Under the pieces are notes generated by a model. It was not told the origin of the DNA. It did not search any database and saw nothing but the letters and a program-made list of their open reading frames with translations. A DNA stretch of 61,802 nucleotides, from NCBI RefSeq assembly GCF_000817815.1, contig NZ_JPRD01000018.1, forward strand, positions 1-61,802, given 5' to 3'. The first letter of the stretch is position 1; the number at the start of each line of letters is the position of its first letter. The position numbers and the translations under genes are program-made. The stretch comes from Vibrio owensii CAIM 1854 = LMG 25443. Lineage in GTDB: Bacteria; Pseudomonadota; Gammaproteobacteria; Enterobacterales; Vibrionaceae. This document shows, in pieces, positions 20,568 to 31,640 of the stretch.

Positions 20568-22109
20568 TTACCAAGTTTGGGTTGCTACGAAGTCGTCAGT
20601 CAGTTTCTTCAACTGAGCTTCAACTTCATCGTTGTATGCACCCGTCTTGTCGATCTCAGCTGCGAATTCAGCGTATTGACCGCGAGCGTACGATAGTAGA
20701 GACGCTTCGAAATCTAGCAGTTTGCTTAGTTCAACATCTGCTAAATAGCCGCGCTCTGCCGCGAAGATTACTAGTGCTTGGTCAAATACAGACATTGGAG
20801 CGTACTGCTTCTGCTTCATTAGTTCTGTAACTTTTTGACCATGGTCTAGCTGTTTCTTCGTCGCTTCATCAAGGTCAGACGAGAACTGTGCGAATGCCGC
20901 TAGTTCACGGTACTGAGCTAGTGCAGTACGGATACCGCCAGATAGCTTCTTGATGATTTTCGTCTGAGCTGAACCACCTACACGAGATACTGAGATACCT
21001 GGGTCAACCGCTGGACGTACGCCCGCGTTGAATAGCTCAGTTTGTAGGAAGATCTGACCATCGGTAATCGAGATTACGTTAGTCGGTACGAATGCTGAAA
21101 CGTCACCTGCTTGAGTTTCGATGATAGGAAGAGCAGTTAGAGAACCAGTCTTACCTTTCACTTCACCGTTAGTGAAACGCTCTACGTACTCTTCGTTTAC
21201 ACGAGCTGCACGCTCTAGTAGACGCGAGTGTAGGTAGAATACGTCACCTGGGAATGCCTCACGGCCTGGTGGACGTTTTAGTAGTAGAGAGATCTGACGG
21301 TAAGCTACCGCTTGCTTAGATAGATCATCGTAAACAATCAGTGCGTCTTCACCGCGATCGCGGAAGTATTCACCCATCGCACAACCTGCGTATGGCGCTA
21401 GGTATTGTAGCGCTGCAGATTCAGAAGCAGATGCAACAACAACGATAGTGTTAGCTAACGCGCCGTGCTCTTCTAGTTTGCGAACTACGTTAGCGATAGT
21501 CGATGCTTTCTGACCGATTGCTACGTAGATTGAGAAAATACCAGAGTCTTTCTGGTTGATAATCGCGTCGATCGCCATTGCTGTTTTACCAGTCTGACGG
21601 TCACCGATTACAAGCTCACGCTGACCACGACCGATTGGGATCATTGAGTCAACTGATTTGTAGCCAGTTTGTACAGGTTGGTCTACCGATTTACGGTCGA
21701 TTACACCTGGTGCGATTACTTCTACAGGCGAAGTCAATTTAGCTTCGATTGGACCTTTACCATCGATAGGCTCACCTAGTGTGTTCACTACGCGACCTAG
21801 AAGTTCTGGACCAACTGGCACTTCAAGAATGCGGCCAGTACCTGTAACTTTCATGCCTTCCTTAAGGTCAGCATATGGGCCCATTACTACCGCACCAACC
21901 GAGTCACGCTCAAGGTTAAGTGCTAGTGCATAACGGCCACCCGGTAATTCAATCATTTCACCTTGCATCACGTCCGCTAGGCCGTGGATGCGGATGATAC
22001 CATCGCTTACCGATACGATAGTACCCTCGTTGCGAGCTTCACTAACAACGTCGAAAGATTCGATACGCTGTTTGATTAGATCGCTAATTTCCGTGGAATT
22101 AAGTTGCAT
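20568..22109 (-). CDS. atpA: F1Fo ATP synthase alpha subunit
   Basis: Non-catalytic nucleotide-binding subunit, 513 residues from the ATG at 22109 ([12 protein letters not shown]), the standard start. An upstream in-frame ATG at 22139 would add ten residues and overlap atpH, so it is not used here. The P-loop is GDRQTGKT near residue 169. The C-terminal half ends with the helical bundle typical of the subunit. Confidence 0.97.
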   Translation of the reverse strand: MQLNSTEISDLIKQRIESFDVVSEARNEGTIVSVSDGIIRIHGLADVMQGEMIELPGGRYALALNLERDSVGAVVMGPYADLKEGMKVTGTGRILEVPVGPELLGRVVNTLGEPIDGKGPIEAKLTSPVEVIAPGVIDRKSVDQPVQTGYKSVDSMIPIGRGQRELVIGDRQTGKTAMAIDAIINQKDSGIFSIYVAIGQKASTIANVVRKLEEHGALANTIVVVASASESAALQYLAPYAGCAMGEYFRDRGEDALIVYDDLSKQAVAYRQISLLLKRPPGREAFPGDVFYLHSRLLERAARVNEEYVERFTNGEVKGKTGSLTALPIIETQAGDVSAFVPTNVISITDGQIFLQTELFNAGVRPAVDPGISVSRVGGSAQTKIIKKLSGGIRTALAQYRELAAFAQFSSDLDEATKKQLDHGQKVTELMKQKQYAPMSVFDQALVIFAAERGYLADVELSKLLDFEASLLSYARGQYAEFAAEIDKTGAYNDEVEAQLKKLTDDFVATQTW

Positions 22110-22122
22110 GCTCCAATCCCCA

Positions 22123-22656
22123 TTAAGACTGCAATGCATCGCTCAGGCGGTTCAAACGACCTCGCGCTGAGTCATCGATGACTAGGTCTCCGGCTCGAAT
22201 AATAACCCCACCAAGTAGGGTCTCATCTACGCTGCAATTCAGCTTCACTTTGCGTTCAAGACGCACTTCAAGTTTGCTGCCAATGTTTGCTAGCTGTTCA
22301 TCAGAAAGTTCACTTGCTGAAATGACTTCAACATCGATTTCTTTCTCATGTTCTTTCTTCAATAAGAAGAATTGCTCACAAACATCTGGAAGGGCCGTTA
22401 GACGACCATTCTCAGCCATAACCTTAATCAGGTTTTGACCGTGTGCATCAACTTGTTCACCGCAAACTGCAACAAAAATCTCCGCCAATTTGTCAGCAGA
22501 GACAGAACCCGTTAGAAGTTCATTCATTTGTTCGTTTTTGGCAACTTCAGTAGCGAAAGACAACATTTGGCCCCATTGGTCCAATTGGTCTTTGTCTACA
22601 GCAAAGTCAAAAGCTGCTTTAGCATAGGGGCGTGCGATTGTAGTCATATCAGACAT
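22123..22656 (-). CDS. atpH: F1Fo ATP synthase delta subunit
   Basis: Peripheral stalk connector joining F1 to the b dimer, 177 residues. The N terminus [13 protein letters not shown] and the C-terminal signature [20 protein letters not shown] are those of the family. Fourteen bases separate it from atpF upstream. Confidence 0.96.
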   Translation of the reverse strand: MSDMTTIARPYAKAAFDFAVDKDQLDQWGQMLSFATEVAKNEQMNELLTGSVSADKLAEIFVAVCGEQVDAHGQNLIKVMAENGRLTALPDVCEQFFLLKKEHEKEIDVEVISASELSDEQLANIGSKLEVRLERKVKLNCSVDETLLGGVIIRAGDLVIDDSARGRLNRLSDALQS

Positions 22657-22670
22657 ATGCGCCCCCAGAC

Positions 22671-23141
22671 TTAAAGTTTTGCAGTAATGTTGTCGAGAAT
22701 ATCTTTCTGAGCGTCTTTATCGATAGTACGCTCAAGGATTTTCTCAGCACCAGCTACAGCCAGAGTAGCAACTTGTTTGCGCAGCTCATCGCGTGCACGA
22801 TTACGTTCAGCTTCAAGTTCTGCTTCCGCTTGCGCTAGGATTTTCTGGCGTTCAGCCTGAGCTTCCTCGCGAGCTTCATCAATAATTTGAGACTTACGCT
22901 TGTTCGCTTGGTCGATGATCTCAGTTGCTGTGCGCTTCGCTTCTTTCATCTGATCAGAAGCGTTGGCTTGTGCTAGATCCAAGTCTTTTGCAGCACGTTC
23001 TGCTGCTTGAAGACCGTCAGCAATTTTCTTCTGACGTTCTTCGATCGCTTGCATCAACGGTGGCCATACATACTTCATGCAGAACCACACAAATAGTGCG
23101 AACGAGATTGCTTGACCTAGCAGAGTTGCGTTTATATTCAC
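22671..23141 (-). CDS. atpF: F1Fo ATP synthase b subunit
   Basis: Membrane-anchored stator subunit, 156 residues: one N-terminal TM helix (about residues 5-25, [20 protein letters not shown]) followed by a long charged, alanine-rich coiled coil. Dimerises in the peripheral stalk. The gene lies between atpE and atpH. Confidence 0.96.
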   Translation of the reverse strand: MNINATLLGQAISFALFVWFCMKYVWPPLMQAIEERQKKIADGLQAAERAAKDLDLAQANASDQMKEAKRTATEIIDQANKRKSQIIDEAREEAQAERQKILAQAEAELEAERNRARDELRKQVATLAVAGAEKILERTIDKDAQKDILDNITAKL

Positions 23142-23197
23142 AACAGCTACTCCCTTTTAAGAATCAACTACAAAAATACAATTAACAGAGTTGTTAA

Positions 23198-23482
<285 letters not shown>

Positions 23483-23510
23483 TTAGTGCCCAAATAAAAA
23501 GCTTAAAAAA

Positions 23511-24326
<816 letters not shown>

Positions 24327-24331
24327 TCATC

Positions 24332-24721
24332 CTATTTTTTGTTGTTAATGAATAGCACTGGTGCACAGATATTAATACCTAGTACCAGCAAATAGGTTAG
24401 TTTGAGGGGAACAAGTTCCACCTGCATATACATGTAGGCTACGTAGAACAACACAACCGTGATGAGGATTTTCAGAACTTCGCCTGTATAGAAAGACGCC
24501 GCGATACGCTTGGCAGCGCGAGCCCCACTAAACATAAAAGCACATAGCGCAAAGACAGCATTGGCAACAACAAAGATGCCTCCACCTACCAGCGCTGAAA
24601 TTCCCCATTCAGGATTCACGGCTATCGCCATTCCTGCAGCCACAAAAATAACCGCGCCAGACTGGATCATTAACAATTGCTTTGCGAGCTCTCGTCCTGG
24701 TCTAGCTAACGCAGCTACCAT
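24332..24721 (-). CDS. atpI: ATP synthase accessory protein AtpI
   Basis: Small four-helix membrane protein (129 residues) that aids c-ring assembly and may affect Mg2+ handling. It is the first gene of the operon. Sequence is moderately conserved; identity rests on hydrophobic pattern plus position before atpB. Confidence 0.93.
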   Translation of the reverse strand: MVAALARPGRELAKQLLMIQSGAVIFVAAGMAIAVNPEWGISALVGGGIFVVANAVFALCAFMFSGARAAKRIAASFYTGEVLKILITVVLFYVAYMYMQVELVPLKLTYLLVLGINICAPVLFINNKK

Positions 24722-24784
24722 GTATTCGTACCTCTAGTAATATCCACTTTGCACTAAACTCTCTGTGCAGGGAAATTGGCGAAA

Positions 24785-24812
24785 ATTATACGGTGCGAAC
24801 AATTGAATGCAA
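24785..24812 (-). promoter_or_regulatory. Sigma-70 promoter of the atp operon
   Basis: On the minus strand TTGCAT and TATAAT are separated by 16 bases, and the -10 element lies 64 bases upstream of the atpI start. The surrounding parB-atpI gap is AT-rich. This is the best match in the gap; the start site is inferred. Confidence 0.6.
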
Positions 24813-24910
24813 TTATATTGCATCAAAAACTTACAGTTTTGTTTACAATCCGACAACTTTCACACAAAATTCGATTATTTTAATTAATTGACCTAAATCA
24901 ATTATCTCAT

Positions 24911-25792
24911 TTAGGCCTCTAGCTTGGCAATCAGTTGATCCAATTTGTGAGGCTCATCAAGACTTATCGTCACTTTCGCTTTGCCGTTTGCAGAACGGAC
25001 CAAAGAAACCTTAGCATCAAGCAGTTGACTCAATTTATGCGACATTTGCTCCGCTTCGGTATCTTCTTGTTGAGCTTTTTGCTCATTTTGTGGGGCTAAG
25101 CACTTTTTTACTAACTGTTCGGTTTGGCGAACGGTCATTTGCTTCTTAGCCACTTGTAGAGCCACTTCAACCTGCTGCTCGCCTTCCAAGGCTAACAGAG
25201 CTCGAGCATGACCCATTTCTAATTTTTTGTCTGCAACCAGACCTTTTACATCAATTTCTAACTGATTTAGACGTAATAGGTTACTAACTGTGGTTCTTGA
25301 TTTGCCAATCACATCGGCCACTTGCTGATGCGTTAGCGTGAATTCATCCTGTAGACGCTCAAGCGCTTGAGCTTCTTCAATCACATTCAAATCTTCACGT
25401 TGAATGTTCTCGATAAGTGCCATCGCAATAGCGGCACGGTCTTCGACCTTTTTCACCAAACAAGGTACACGTTTTAGACCGGCTTGCTTTGCTGCACGCC
25501 AACGGCGTTCACCAGCGATGATTTCAAACTGGCCACTCGCCACTTGGCGAACCACGATTGGCTGAATGATGCCTTGCGATTGAATTGAAGCTGCGAGTTC
25601 TTCTAGCGCTTCTGGCGCCATATCTTTGCGCGGTTGGTAAACACCAGGCTGCAATTGACCAATCGCCAAATCAGTCAGTTCACCGTCTGCCGACAATGCT
25701 TGGCTGTGCGATGCAATGTGTTGTTTTTCACGAGCCAACGAACTGGTCGACAACAACGCATCCAGTCCTTTTCCTAGACCACGCTTAGACAT
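24911..25792 (-). CDS. parB: Chromosome partitioning protein ParB (chromosome I)
   Basis: CTP-dependent parS-binding clamp, 293 residues. It has the N-terminal GLGKGLDALL motif, the CTP/arginine-rich box GERRWRAAKQAGL near residue 97, the helix-turn-helix HQQVADVIGKSRTTVSNLLRL near 159 and a C-terminal dimerisation domain. It lies 25 bases after parA. It loads on origin-proximal parS sites, none of which I could find in this window. Confidence 0.96.
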   Translation of the reverse strand: MSKRGLGKGLDALLSTSSLAREKQHIASHSQALSADGELTDLAIGQLQPGVYQPRKDMAPEALEELAASIQSQGIIQPIVVRQVASGQFEIIAGERRWRAAKQAGLKRVPCLVKKVEDRAAIAMALIENIQREDLNVIEEAQALERLQDEFTLTHQQVADVIGKSRTTVSNLLRLNQLEIDVKGLVADKKLEMGHARALLALEGEQQVEVALQVAKKQMTVRQTEQLVKKCLAPQNEQKAQQEDTEAEQMSHKLSQLLDAKVSLVRSANGKAKVTISLDEPHKLDQLIAKLEA

Positions 25793-25817
25793 AGGAGGAA
25801 TTCCTTAGGTTAGAGAG

Positions 25818-26591
25818 TTAAACTGGGATTTCTTCGCGGCGGAGCATTTCGCCCGCTAGAGCAAGATACGCTTTGGCGCCCGCAGAGTACTTGTCATAGT
25901 ACATTGCAGGTTTACCGTGGCTCGGCGCTTCGGCCAAACGCACATTACGTGGGATCACAGTACGGTAAACTTTACTACCAAAGTGTTTTTTAAGTTGATC
26001 GGATACTTCATTAGACAGGCGGTTACGTGGATCGTACATGGTACGCAGTAAACCTTCGATTTTGAGGTTTTCATTGACCACGGCCGCTAACTTGCTGATT
26101 GTATCCATAAGAGCAGTTAAACCTTCTAACGCAAAGTATTCACATTGCATCGGCACCAGCACAGAGTCGGCTGCGGCCATAGCATTGATTGTAAGAAGGT
26201 TTAGAGAAGGAGGACAATCAATAAAGATGAAATCATAGTTATCGCGAACTGACGCAAGGGCGTTTTTCAGACGCACCTCACGCGCGAATACTTCCATCAG
26301 TTTGATTTCTGCAGCAGTGACGTCGCCGTTCGCTGCAATCAGATCGTATTTCCCTGTGGTTTCAGTACAAACCACTTGATCAAACGGGGTATCTTCAACC
26401 AGAAGATCATACGCCGTCGCGTCAACCATGTACTTGTCGACGCCACTGGCCATCGTAGCATTGCCTTGAGGGTCGAGATCGATCACCAAAACCTTGCGCT
26501 TTGTTGCCGCCATCGAAGCTGCTAAGTTAATGCACGTTGTTGTTTTGCCGACCCCACCTTTCTGGTTGGCGATTGCTACAATTTTACCCAC
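25818..26591 (-). CDS. parA: Chromosome partitioning ATPase ParA (chromosome I)
   Basis: Deviant Walker ATPase, 257 residues, with the P-loop KGGVGKTTT near residues 10-18 and Walker B FIFIDCPPSL. It drives origin segregation with ParB and in vibrios helps place the origin at the pole. It has no N-terminal DNA-binding extension, as expected for a chromosomal type Ia-like Soj protein. Confidence 0.96.
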   Translation of the reverse strand: MGKIVAIANQKGGVGKTTTCINLAASMAATKRKVLVIDLDPQGNATMASGVDKYMVDATAYDLLVEDTPFDQVVCTETTGKYDLIAANGDVTAAEIKLMEVFAREVRLKNALASVRDNYDFIFIDCPPSLNLLTINAMAAADSVLVPMQCEYFALEGLTALMDTISKLAAVVNENLKIEGLLRTMYDPRNRLSNEVSDQLKKHFGSKVYRTVIPRNVRLAEAPSHGKPAMYYDKYSAGAKAYLALAGEMLRREEIPV

Positions 26592-26601
26592 GATTACCTC
26601 G

Positions 26602-27237
26602 CTAATTTTCCTTGCGCGATAAGATTACTAGATGACGATCACCTTCCAACTCAGGAACAGCTAAAGATATGATCTCCGTCACACTACACCATTCAGGAAG
26701 CAGATCTATTTCATCTTTAGGGTGAAGACCTTTCAAAGCCAAGAACACCCCAGAATCTTGTTTAGGCAGATGATGACACCATTCCACCATGTCCGTCATT
26801 GAAGCAAAAGCTCGACTCAAAACGCCATCAAATTTTTCTTCTGGCTGGAATTCTTCGGCGCGACTTTGAATTGCCGTCACATTTTTCAGCCCTAGCGTGT
26901 GCACAACTTGCTTGATAAAGCGGATGCGTTTGCCAAGGCTATCGAGCAAGAAGAAGGTCTTCTCTGGATTCATGATTGCCAATGGAATACCTGGCAAACC
27001 TGGTCCTGTGCCAACATCGATAAAACGCTCACCTGGTAAGTGAGTGCTAACGACGATGCTATCAAGGATATGTTTCACTAGCATCTCAAGTGGGTCACGG
27101 ACCGACGTCAGGTTGTATGCTTTGTTCCACTTGTCGAGCAGTTCGACGTAACCGACTAACTGCTCGCGTTGTTTTTCAGACACTTCCAAATCAGTTTGGG
27201 CGATCAGAGCATCCAATCTTGTGCGTAAAGCGCTCAT
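26602..27237 (-). CDS. rsmG: 16S rRNA m7G527 methyltransferase
   Basis: SAM-dependent methyltransferase (formerly GidB), 211 residues, with motif [14 protein letters not shown] near residue 74 and the downstream SRAFAS segment. Its ATG overlaps the mnmG stop in TAATG, so translation is coupled. It is followed 10 bases later by parA. Confidence 0.96.
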   Translation of the reverse strand: MSALRTRLDALIAQTDLEVSEKQREQLVGYVELLDKWNKAYNLTSVRDPLEMLVKHILDSIVVSTHLPGERFIDVGTGPGLPGIPLAIMNPEKTFFLLDSLGKRIRFIKQVVHTLGLKNVTAIQSRAEEFQPEEKFDGVLSRAFASMTDMVEWCHHLPKQDSGVFLALKGLHPKDEIDLLPEWCSVTEIISLAVPELEGDRHLVILSRKEN

Positions 27238-29132
27238 TACTCTTCCTCACCTTTTTTCAGCAAGCCGTGCTTCTTCAGGTGAACAAGCAGAATCGAAATC
27301 GCAGCCGGCGTGATACCAGAAATACGTGATGCAATACCAATGCTTTCTGGTTTCGCTTCTGTCAACTTAGCGACTACTTCGTTGGATAGACCTTTCACGT
27401 CTTTGTAATCCAAGTCCGCTGGTAGCTTAGTGTGCTCATGGCGCAGTGATTTTTCGATCTCTTCTTGCTGACGCTTGATGTAACCATCGTATTTGACTTG
27501 AATTTCAACTTGCTCTGACGCTTGTTGATCTTCGAGAGCAGGAGCAAAAGCATCCAATTGCGTCAATTGTGAGTATGAGATCTCTGGACGACGAAGAAGA
27601 TCTTCACCGCTTGCTTCACGTGCCATTGGTGTTTTCAATAGCTTGTTCAGCTCATCGATACCTGCAGAATTTGGGTTCATCCACGTCGATTTCAGACGTT
27701 GACGCTCGGTTTCCATGTTCTCGATTTTTTCATTGAAGCGTGCCCAACGCACATCATCAATCAAACCAAGTTCACGCGCTTTTTCCGTCAAACGTAGATC
27801 TGCATTGTCTTCACGAAGCAACAGACGGTATTCCGCACGAGATGTGAACATGCGGTACGGTTCTTTGGTACCCATGGTCGACAAGTCGTCAATCAATACA
27901 CCCATATAAGCTTGGTCACGGCGTGGGCTCCAGCCTTCTTTGCCTTGACTGTGCAAACTTGCGTTCAAGCCTGCCATCAAACCTTGTGCTGCCGCTTCTT
28001 CGTAGCCAGTTGTACCGTTGATTTGACCCGCAAAGAACAGACCGCTGATGAACTTGGTCTCGTAAGTTTGCTTCAAATCACGTGGGTCGAAGAAATCGTA
28101 CTCAATCGCGTAACCTGGGCGAACGATGTGTGCGTTTTCAAAACCTTTCATTGAACGAACGATTTGTACTTGCACGTCAAACGGCAAGCTGGTGGAAATA
28201 CCATTCGGGTATAACTCGTGCGTGGTTAGGCCTTCTGGCTCAATGAAGATTTGGTGACTGTTTTTATCCGCAAAACGCATCACTTTGTCTTCGATAGACG
28301 GGCAGTAGCGCGGACCAATACCTTCGATCACGCCTGCGTACATTGGGCTGCGATCAAGGTTATTGCGGATCACATCATGAGTTTGCTCATTGGTGTGAGT
28401 AATAAAACATGGGATTTGACGCGGCTGATGCTCACGTTTACCCATGAATGAGAATACTGGTGTTGGGTTGTCACCGTGCTGTGCTTCTAACACAGAGAAA
28501 TCGACACTGCGAGCATCGATACGTGGTGGTGTACCCGTTTTCAGACGATCCACACGGAATGGAAGTTCACGTAGTCGATCCGCCAATGCGATCGATGGTG
28601 GATCCCCAGCGCGACCACCTGAAGAGCTTTCCATACCAATGTGGATCTTACCGCCAAGGAATGTACCTACGGTTAAAACCACAGCTTTTGCATGGAATTT
28701 CAGACCCATTTGAGTCACAACGCCAACCACACGATCTTGGTCCACAATCAGATCATCAACCGATTGTTGGAACAGAGTTAGGTTTGGTGCGTTTTCTAGC
28801 GCGTTGCGTACGTACGCCTTGTACAATGCACGGTCCGCCTGCGCGCGAGTTGCACGAACTGCTGGACCTTTAGAGGCATTTAGCGTTCGGAATTGAATAC
28901 CCGCATGGTCAATGGCTTCTGCCATCAGACCGCCCATAGCATCCACTTCTTTTACTAAGTGACCTTTACCGATACCACCAATCGCCGGATTACATGACAT
29001 CTGGCCTAATGTATCGATGTTATGGGTAAGAAGGAGTGTTTTTTGTCCTGTGCGTGCAGATGCGAGCGCGGCTTCCGTTCCTGCGTGTCCGCCACCGACA
29101 ACAATGACGTCAAAGTTTTCGTGATAAAGCAT
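27237..29132 (-). CDS. mnmG: tRNA U34 carboxymethylaminomethyl-modification FAD enzyme
   Basis: Works with MnmE to modify wobble uridine of several tRNAs. The 631 residues begin with the FAD dinucleotide fold [14 protein letters not shown] (about 10-23) and carry the GidA signatures [20 protein letters not shown] and [12 protein letters not shown]. Formerly gidA. It is the first gene on the left of oriC and is read away from it, co-directionally with replication. Confidence 0.97.
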   Translation of the reverse strand: MLYHENFDVIVVGGGHAGTEAALASARTGQKTLLLTHNIDTLGQMSCNPAIGGIGKGHLVKEVDAMGGLMAEAIDHAGIQFRTLNASKGPAVRATRAQADRALYKAYVRNALENAPNLTLFQQSVDDLIVDQDRVVGVVTQMGLKFHAKAVVLTVGTFLGGKIHIGMESSSGGRAGDPPSIALADRLRELPFRVDRLKTGTPPRIDARSVDFSVLEAQHGDNPTPVFSFMGKREHQPRQIPCFITHTNEQTHDVIRNNLDRSPMYAGVIEGIGPRYCPSIEDKVMRFADKNSHQIFIEPEGLTTHELYPNGISTSLPFDVQVQIVRSMKGFENAHIVRPGYAIEYDFFDPRDLKQTYETKFISGLFFAGQINGTTGYEEAAAQGLMAGLNASLHSQGKEGWSPRRDQAYMGVLIDDLSTMGTKEPYRMFTSRAEYRLLLREDNADLRLTEKARELGLIDDVRWARFNEKIENMETERQRLKSTWMNPNSAGIDELNKLLKTPMAREASGEDLLRRPEISYSQLTQLDAFAPALEDQQASEQVEIQVKYDGYIKRQQEEIEKSLRHEHTKLPADLDYKDVKGLSNEVVAKLTEAKPESIGIASRISGITPAAISILLVHLKKHGLLKKGEEE

Positions 29133-29250
29133 GAACTGACCTCAGGTATTCAAAGGATTTAATGGACAGATAAAAAAGAGCGGTATTTTACCTTTTTTCT
29201 CTGTGAGAGAGAATCGTTTTCTCGCTTTTCAAATTTTAGTCCCTAAGACT

Positions 29251-29302
29251 ATATATATAAGATCTATATATATGATCTTTTATTGGATCTATTATTAGGA
29301 TC
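29251..29302. other. oriC DNA-unwinding element with tandem GATC-led repeats
   Basis: Three repeats start with GATCT at 29261, 29274 and 29286, and a further GATC follows at 29299, giving spacings of 13, 12 and 13 bases. They resemble the E. coli AT-rich 13-mers. The 5' part is a run of TA dinucleotides. Confidence 0.8.
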
Positions 29303-29311
29303 GACCGTTTC

Positions 29312-29320
29312 TGTGGATAA
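29312..29320 (-). promoter_or_regulatory. DnaA box, consensus (R1-like)
   Basis: TGTGGATAA, the exact complement of TTATCCACA, next to the AT-rich repeats as R1 is in E. coli oriC. Confidence 0.9.
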
Positions 29321-29417
29321 CTAGAAAATGATCAACAAGATCATGGATCTTCTTTGGATCATATCTTGTGATCATGACTTGATCAGATCGAGGATTTCCT
29401 GAGATCAAAATGAGGGG

Positions 29418-29426
29418 TTATACACA
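29418..29426 (+). promoter_or_regulatory. DnaA box (R2-like)
   Basis: TTATACACA, identical in sequence to E. coli R2 and fitting the relaxed consensus TTATNCACA. Confidence 0.85.
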
Positions 29427-29491
29427 GGGGGTAAAACAGATCAAAGTTGTTCTTGGGATAACTAAAGGAAAGTCACTGGATCTTACCTTAC

Positions 29492-29500
29492 TTATCCACA
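29492..29500 (+). promoter_or_regulatory. DnaA box, consensus (R4-like)
   Basis: TTATCCACA, perfect match, on the side distal to the unwinding region, like E. coli R4. Confidence 0.9.
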
Positions 29501-29549
29501 GATGGTTTGAGTGTTTTTTGAGCGGTTGAACAAAAAGTTTTGTAGGAAG

Positions 29550-29558
29550 TTATTCACA
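29550..29558 (+). promoter_or_regulatory. DnaA box near mioC
   Basis: TTATTCACA fits TTATNCACA. It is beyond the R4-like box and about 45 bases from the mioC stop. A weaker site, TTGGGATAA at 29453-29461, differs at two positions. Confidence 0.65.
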
Positions 29559-29568
29559 AAGAGGAGAA

Positions 29569-29591
29569 ACAGAGCCGCGATGCGACTCTGT
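29569..29591 (-). terminator. Terminator-like hairpin at the end of mioC
   Basis: ACAGAG...CTCTGT flanks form a 10-pair stem with one mismatch and a 3-nt loop. On the minus strand it is followed by TTTCTCCTCTTT. It would limit mioC transcription entering oriC. Confidence 0.55.
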
Positions 29592-29601
29592 AAGAGAGGA
29601 A

Positions 29602-30042
29602 TTAAGCGGTAAAGCGTGCCAGATTCTCCTTCAACCACACCTCTGCGGCGTCTTCAGGTACATCATGGCTGAGTACATCAATCTTCAAGCAGTCAGTGAT
29701 AGGCGTTGCACCAATGTCTTCTAACAGGTCATAAGCATGCTGACCTGCTGCGCAGAATGTATCGTAGCTTGAATCTCCAATCGCTATCACCGCGAACTTC
29801 ACATCGGCCATCTTAGGCGGTGTGTTTTGTAATGCAGCAATAAAAGGTTGGATATTATCTGGGTATTCACCTGCGCCGTGAGTTGAAGTGATCACTAGCC
29901 AAGTGCCTTGGTTCTCGATCGATGACAACTCTGGTTGGTTGTGGATCGTCGTTTCTAAACCGTTTTCATTGAGCAGATCACTCAGGTGATCACCTACGTA
30001 TTCTGCGCCACCTAACGTACTGCCTGTAATAATGTGGATCAT
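29602..30042 (-). CDS. mioC: Flavodoxin-like protein MioC
   Basis: FMN-binding flavodoxin fold, 146 residues; MioC was linked to biotin synthase electron transfer in E. coli. The phosphate loop is [11 protein letters not shown] near residue 6 and the FMN-ring loops [11 protein letters not shown] and GDSSYDTFC are intact. The gene is read toward oriC, as in E. coli where its transcription affects initiation under some conditions. Confidence 0.93.
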   Translation of the reverse strand: MIHIITGSTLGGAEYVGDHLSDLLNENGLETTIHNQPELSSIENQGTWLVITSTHGAGEYPDNIQPFIAALQNTPPKMADVKFAVIAIGDSSYDTFCAAGQHAYDLLEDIGATPITDCLKIDVLSHDVPEDAAEVWLKENLARFTA

Positions 30043-30107
30043 GTGTCTTCCTTTATTGAGCCATACTCACGCCTAGGGTAACCACAGTGCGTGAGTACAA
30101 AAAGAAA

Positions 30108-30140
30108 CGCGGCGTTAAACTTATGCTTAACACCGCGCGT
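30108..30140 (-). terminator. Terminator of mnmE
   Basis: CGCGGCGTTAA and TTAACACCGCG form an 11-pair stem with one mismatch. On the minus strand it is followed by TTTCTTTTTG, just after the mnmE stop. Confidence 0.8.
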
Positions 30141-30145
30141 TTTGA

Positions 30146-31507
30146 TTATTTACCGATACAGAATGAGGAGAAGATTCTGCCGAGGAGGTCATCAGAGCTG
30201 AACTCGCCAGTAATCTCATTCAAGTGTTGCTGAGTAATACGCAGCTCTTCTGCCAAGATTTCCCCCGCCATATAGCCTTCAAGCTGTTCTTGGCCGATTT
30301 GAAGATGCTGAGCCGCACGTTCTAGCGCATCTAGGTGACGACGACGAGCCATAAAGCCGCCTTCGGTATTGCCTGAGAAGCCCATGCACTCTTTTAAGTG
30401 AGTACGCAAAGCATCCACACCTGCGCCTGTTTTTGCTGAGAGGCGAATCAGTGTCGGATCATTTACATGGCAGATCCCCATATCTTCGCCCGTTTGATCC
30501 GCTTTGTTGCGGATCACCGTCATGCCAATACTGTTTGGCAAGCGATCAACGAAGTCTGGCCAAATGTCTTTTGGATCCGTTGCGTCGGTTGTGGTGCCAT
30601 CAACCATAAACAGAACACGGTCTGCTTGGGCGATTTCATCCCATGCACGCTCGATACCGATTTTCTCTACTTCATCAGAAGCATCACGCAGACCAGCGGT
30701 ATCGATGATGTGTAAAGGCATGCCATCGATATGGATGTGTTCACGCAATACGTCACGCGTAGTACCGGCGATATCCGTAACGATAGCGGATTCTTTGCCA
30801 GATAGAGCGTTCAGTAGGCTTGATTTACCAGCATTAGGACGGCCTGCAATTACGACTTTCATGCCTTCACGCATGATCGCGCCTTGGTTGGCTTCTTTAC
30901 GTACCGCATCTAGGTTATCGATGATCGTTTGTAGGTCACCAGACACTTTACCATCGGCCAAAAAGTCGATTTCTTCTTCTGGAAAGTCAATGGCCGCTTC
31001 CACGTAGATGCGTAAGTGGATCAGAGATTCCACCAGCGTTTGGATGCGTTGTGAGAACTGGCCTTGCAATGATTGCAGTGCTGATTTTGCTGCTTCTTCT
31101 GAGCTGGCATCGATCAGGTCGGCAATCGCTTCTGCTTGAGTTAGGTCCATCTTGTCGTTTAGGAAGGCACGTTCTGAGAACTCGCCAGGTCGAGCGGCAC
31201 GTACGCCGTCGATACCCAAGATACGCTTAATCAGCATATCCATTACCACCGGGCCACCGTGACCTTGCAGTTCAAGTACGTCTTCGCCTGTAAACGAATG
31301 TGGGTTAGGGAAGTACAGGGCAATGCCTTGGTCTAGCACGGTGCCATCTTCCGCTTGAAATGGCAGATACTCTGCGTAGCGAGGCTTTAGCGTCTTACCT
31401 GTGACTTCTAGCGCCACTTGATTGGCCTTAGGGCCAGAAACACGAATAATGCCGACACCACCACGACCGGGTGCGGTAGCCTGAGCGACAATCGTATCTG
31501 TAGTCAT
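30146..31507 (-). CDS. mnmE: tRNA-modification GTPase MnmE
   Basis: GTPase partner of MnmG, 453 residues. N-terminal tetrahydrofolate-binding domain (about 1-120), helical domain, an inserted G domain with G1 [12 protein letters not shown] near 223, G2/G3 GTTRD and DTAGLR, and the C-terminal zinc/active motif FCIGK. Its start follows the yidC terminator. Confidence 0.97.
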   Translation of the reverse strand: MTTDTIVAQATAPGRGGVGIIRVSGPKANQVALEVTGKTLKPRYAEYLPFQAEDGTVLDQGIALYFPNPHSFTGEDVLELQGHGGPVVMDMLIKRILGIDGVRAARPGEFSERAFLNDKMDLTQAEAIADLIDASSEEAAKSALQSLQGQFSQRIQTLVESLIHLRIYVEAAIDFPEEEIDFLADGKVSGDLQTIIDNLDAVRKEANQGAIMREGMKVVIAGRPNAGKSSLLNALSGKESAIVTDIAGTTRDVLREHIHIDGMPLHIIDTAGLRDASDEVEKIGIERAWDEIAQADRVLFMVDGTTTDATDPKDIWPDFVDRLPNSIGMTVIRNKADQTGEDMGICHVNDPTLIRLSAKTGAGVDALRTHLKECMGFSGNTEGGFMARRRHLDALERAAQHLQIGQEQLEGYMAGEILAEELRITQQHLNEITGEFSSDDLLGRIFSSFCIGK

Positions 31508-31597
31508 AATCTTGCCTTTTTAGCTGGGCTATAGGGTTTACACCCCTAGGGAGCCAGAACCAATTAATTAGCTGAATTGTAATCAGCCAAAAACAAA

Positions 31598-31620
31598 AAG
31601 GCGACCTTTTGGCCGCCTTT
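31598..31620 (-). terminator. Terminator of the rpmH-rnpA-yidD-yidC operon
   Basis: AAAGGCGACC pairs with GGCCGCCTTT (one mismatch, TTT loop region). The minus-strand side continues in a T-tract. It lies about 20 bases after the yidC stop. Confidence 0.85.
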
Positions 31621-31640
31621 CTTATGCTTTTCTATCAAGG

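Larger units (their letters stand above)
29133..29601. other. oriC: Chromosomal replication origin oriC1
   Basis: Noncoding 469 bp between mnmG and mioC, the position of oriC in vibrios and enterics. It holds an AT-rich region (29230-29300), DnaA boxes at 29312, 29418, 29492 and 29550, and 14 GATC Dam sites between 29261 and 29482, about one per 16 bases against one per 256 expected. No open frame of note is present. Boundaries are those of the flanking genes; the minimal origin probably spans 29250-29560. Confidence 0.93.

Noticed and set aside
28448..28873. 141-codon plus-strand open frame opposite mnmG
   Set aside because: It is antisense to a strongly conserved gene, without ribosome site or recognisable domains; a shadow of codon bias.
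29453..29461. TTGGGATAA as a DnaA box
   Set aside because: Two mismatches to the consensus; mentioned as weak but not called.
30504..31007. 167-codon plus-strand open frame opposite mnmE
   Set aside because: Antisense to mnmE, Ser/Arg-rich composition typical of shadow frames, no start signal.
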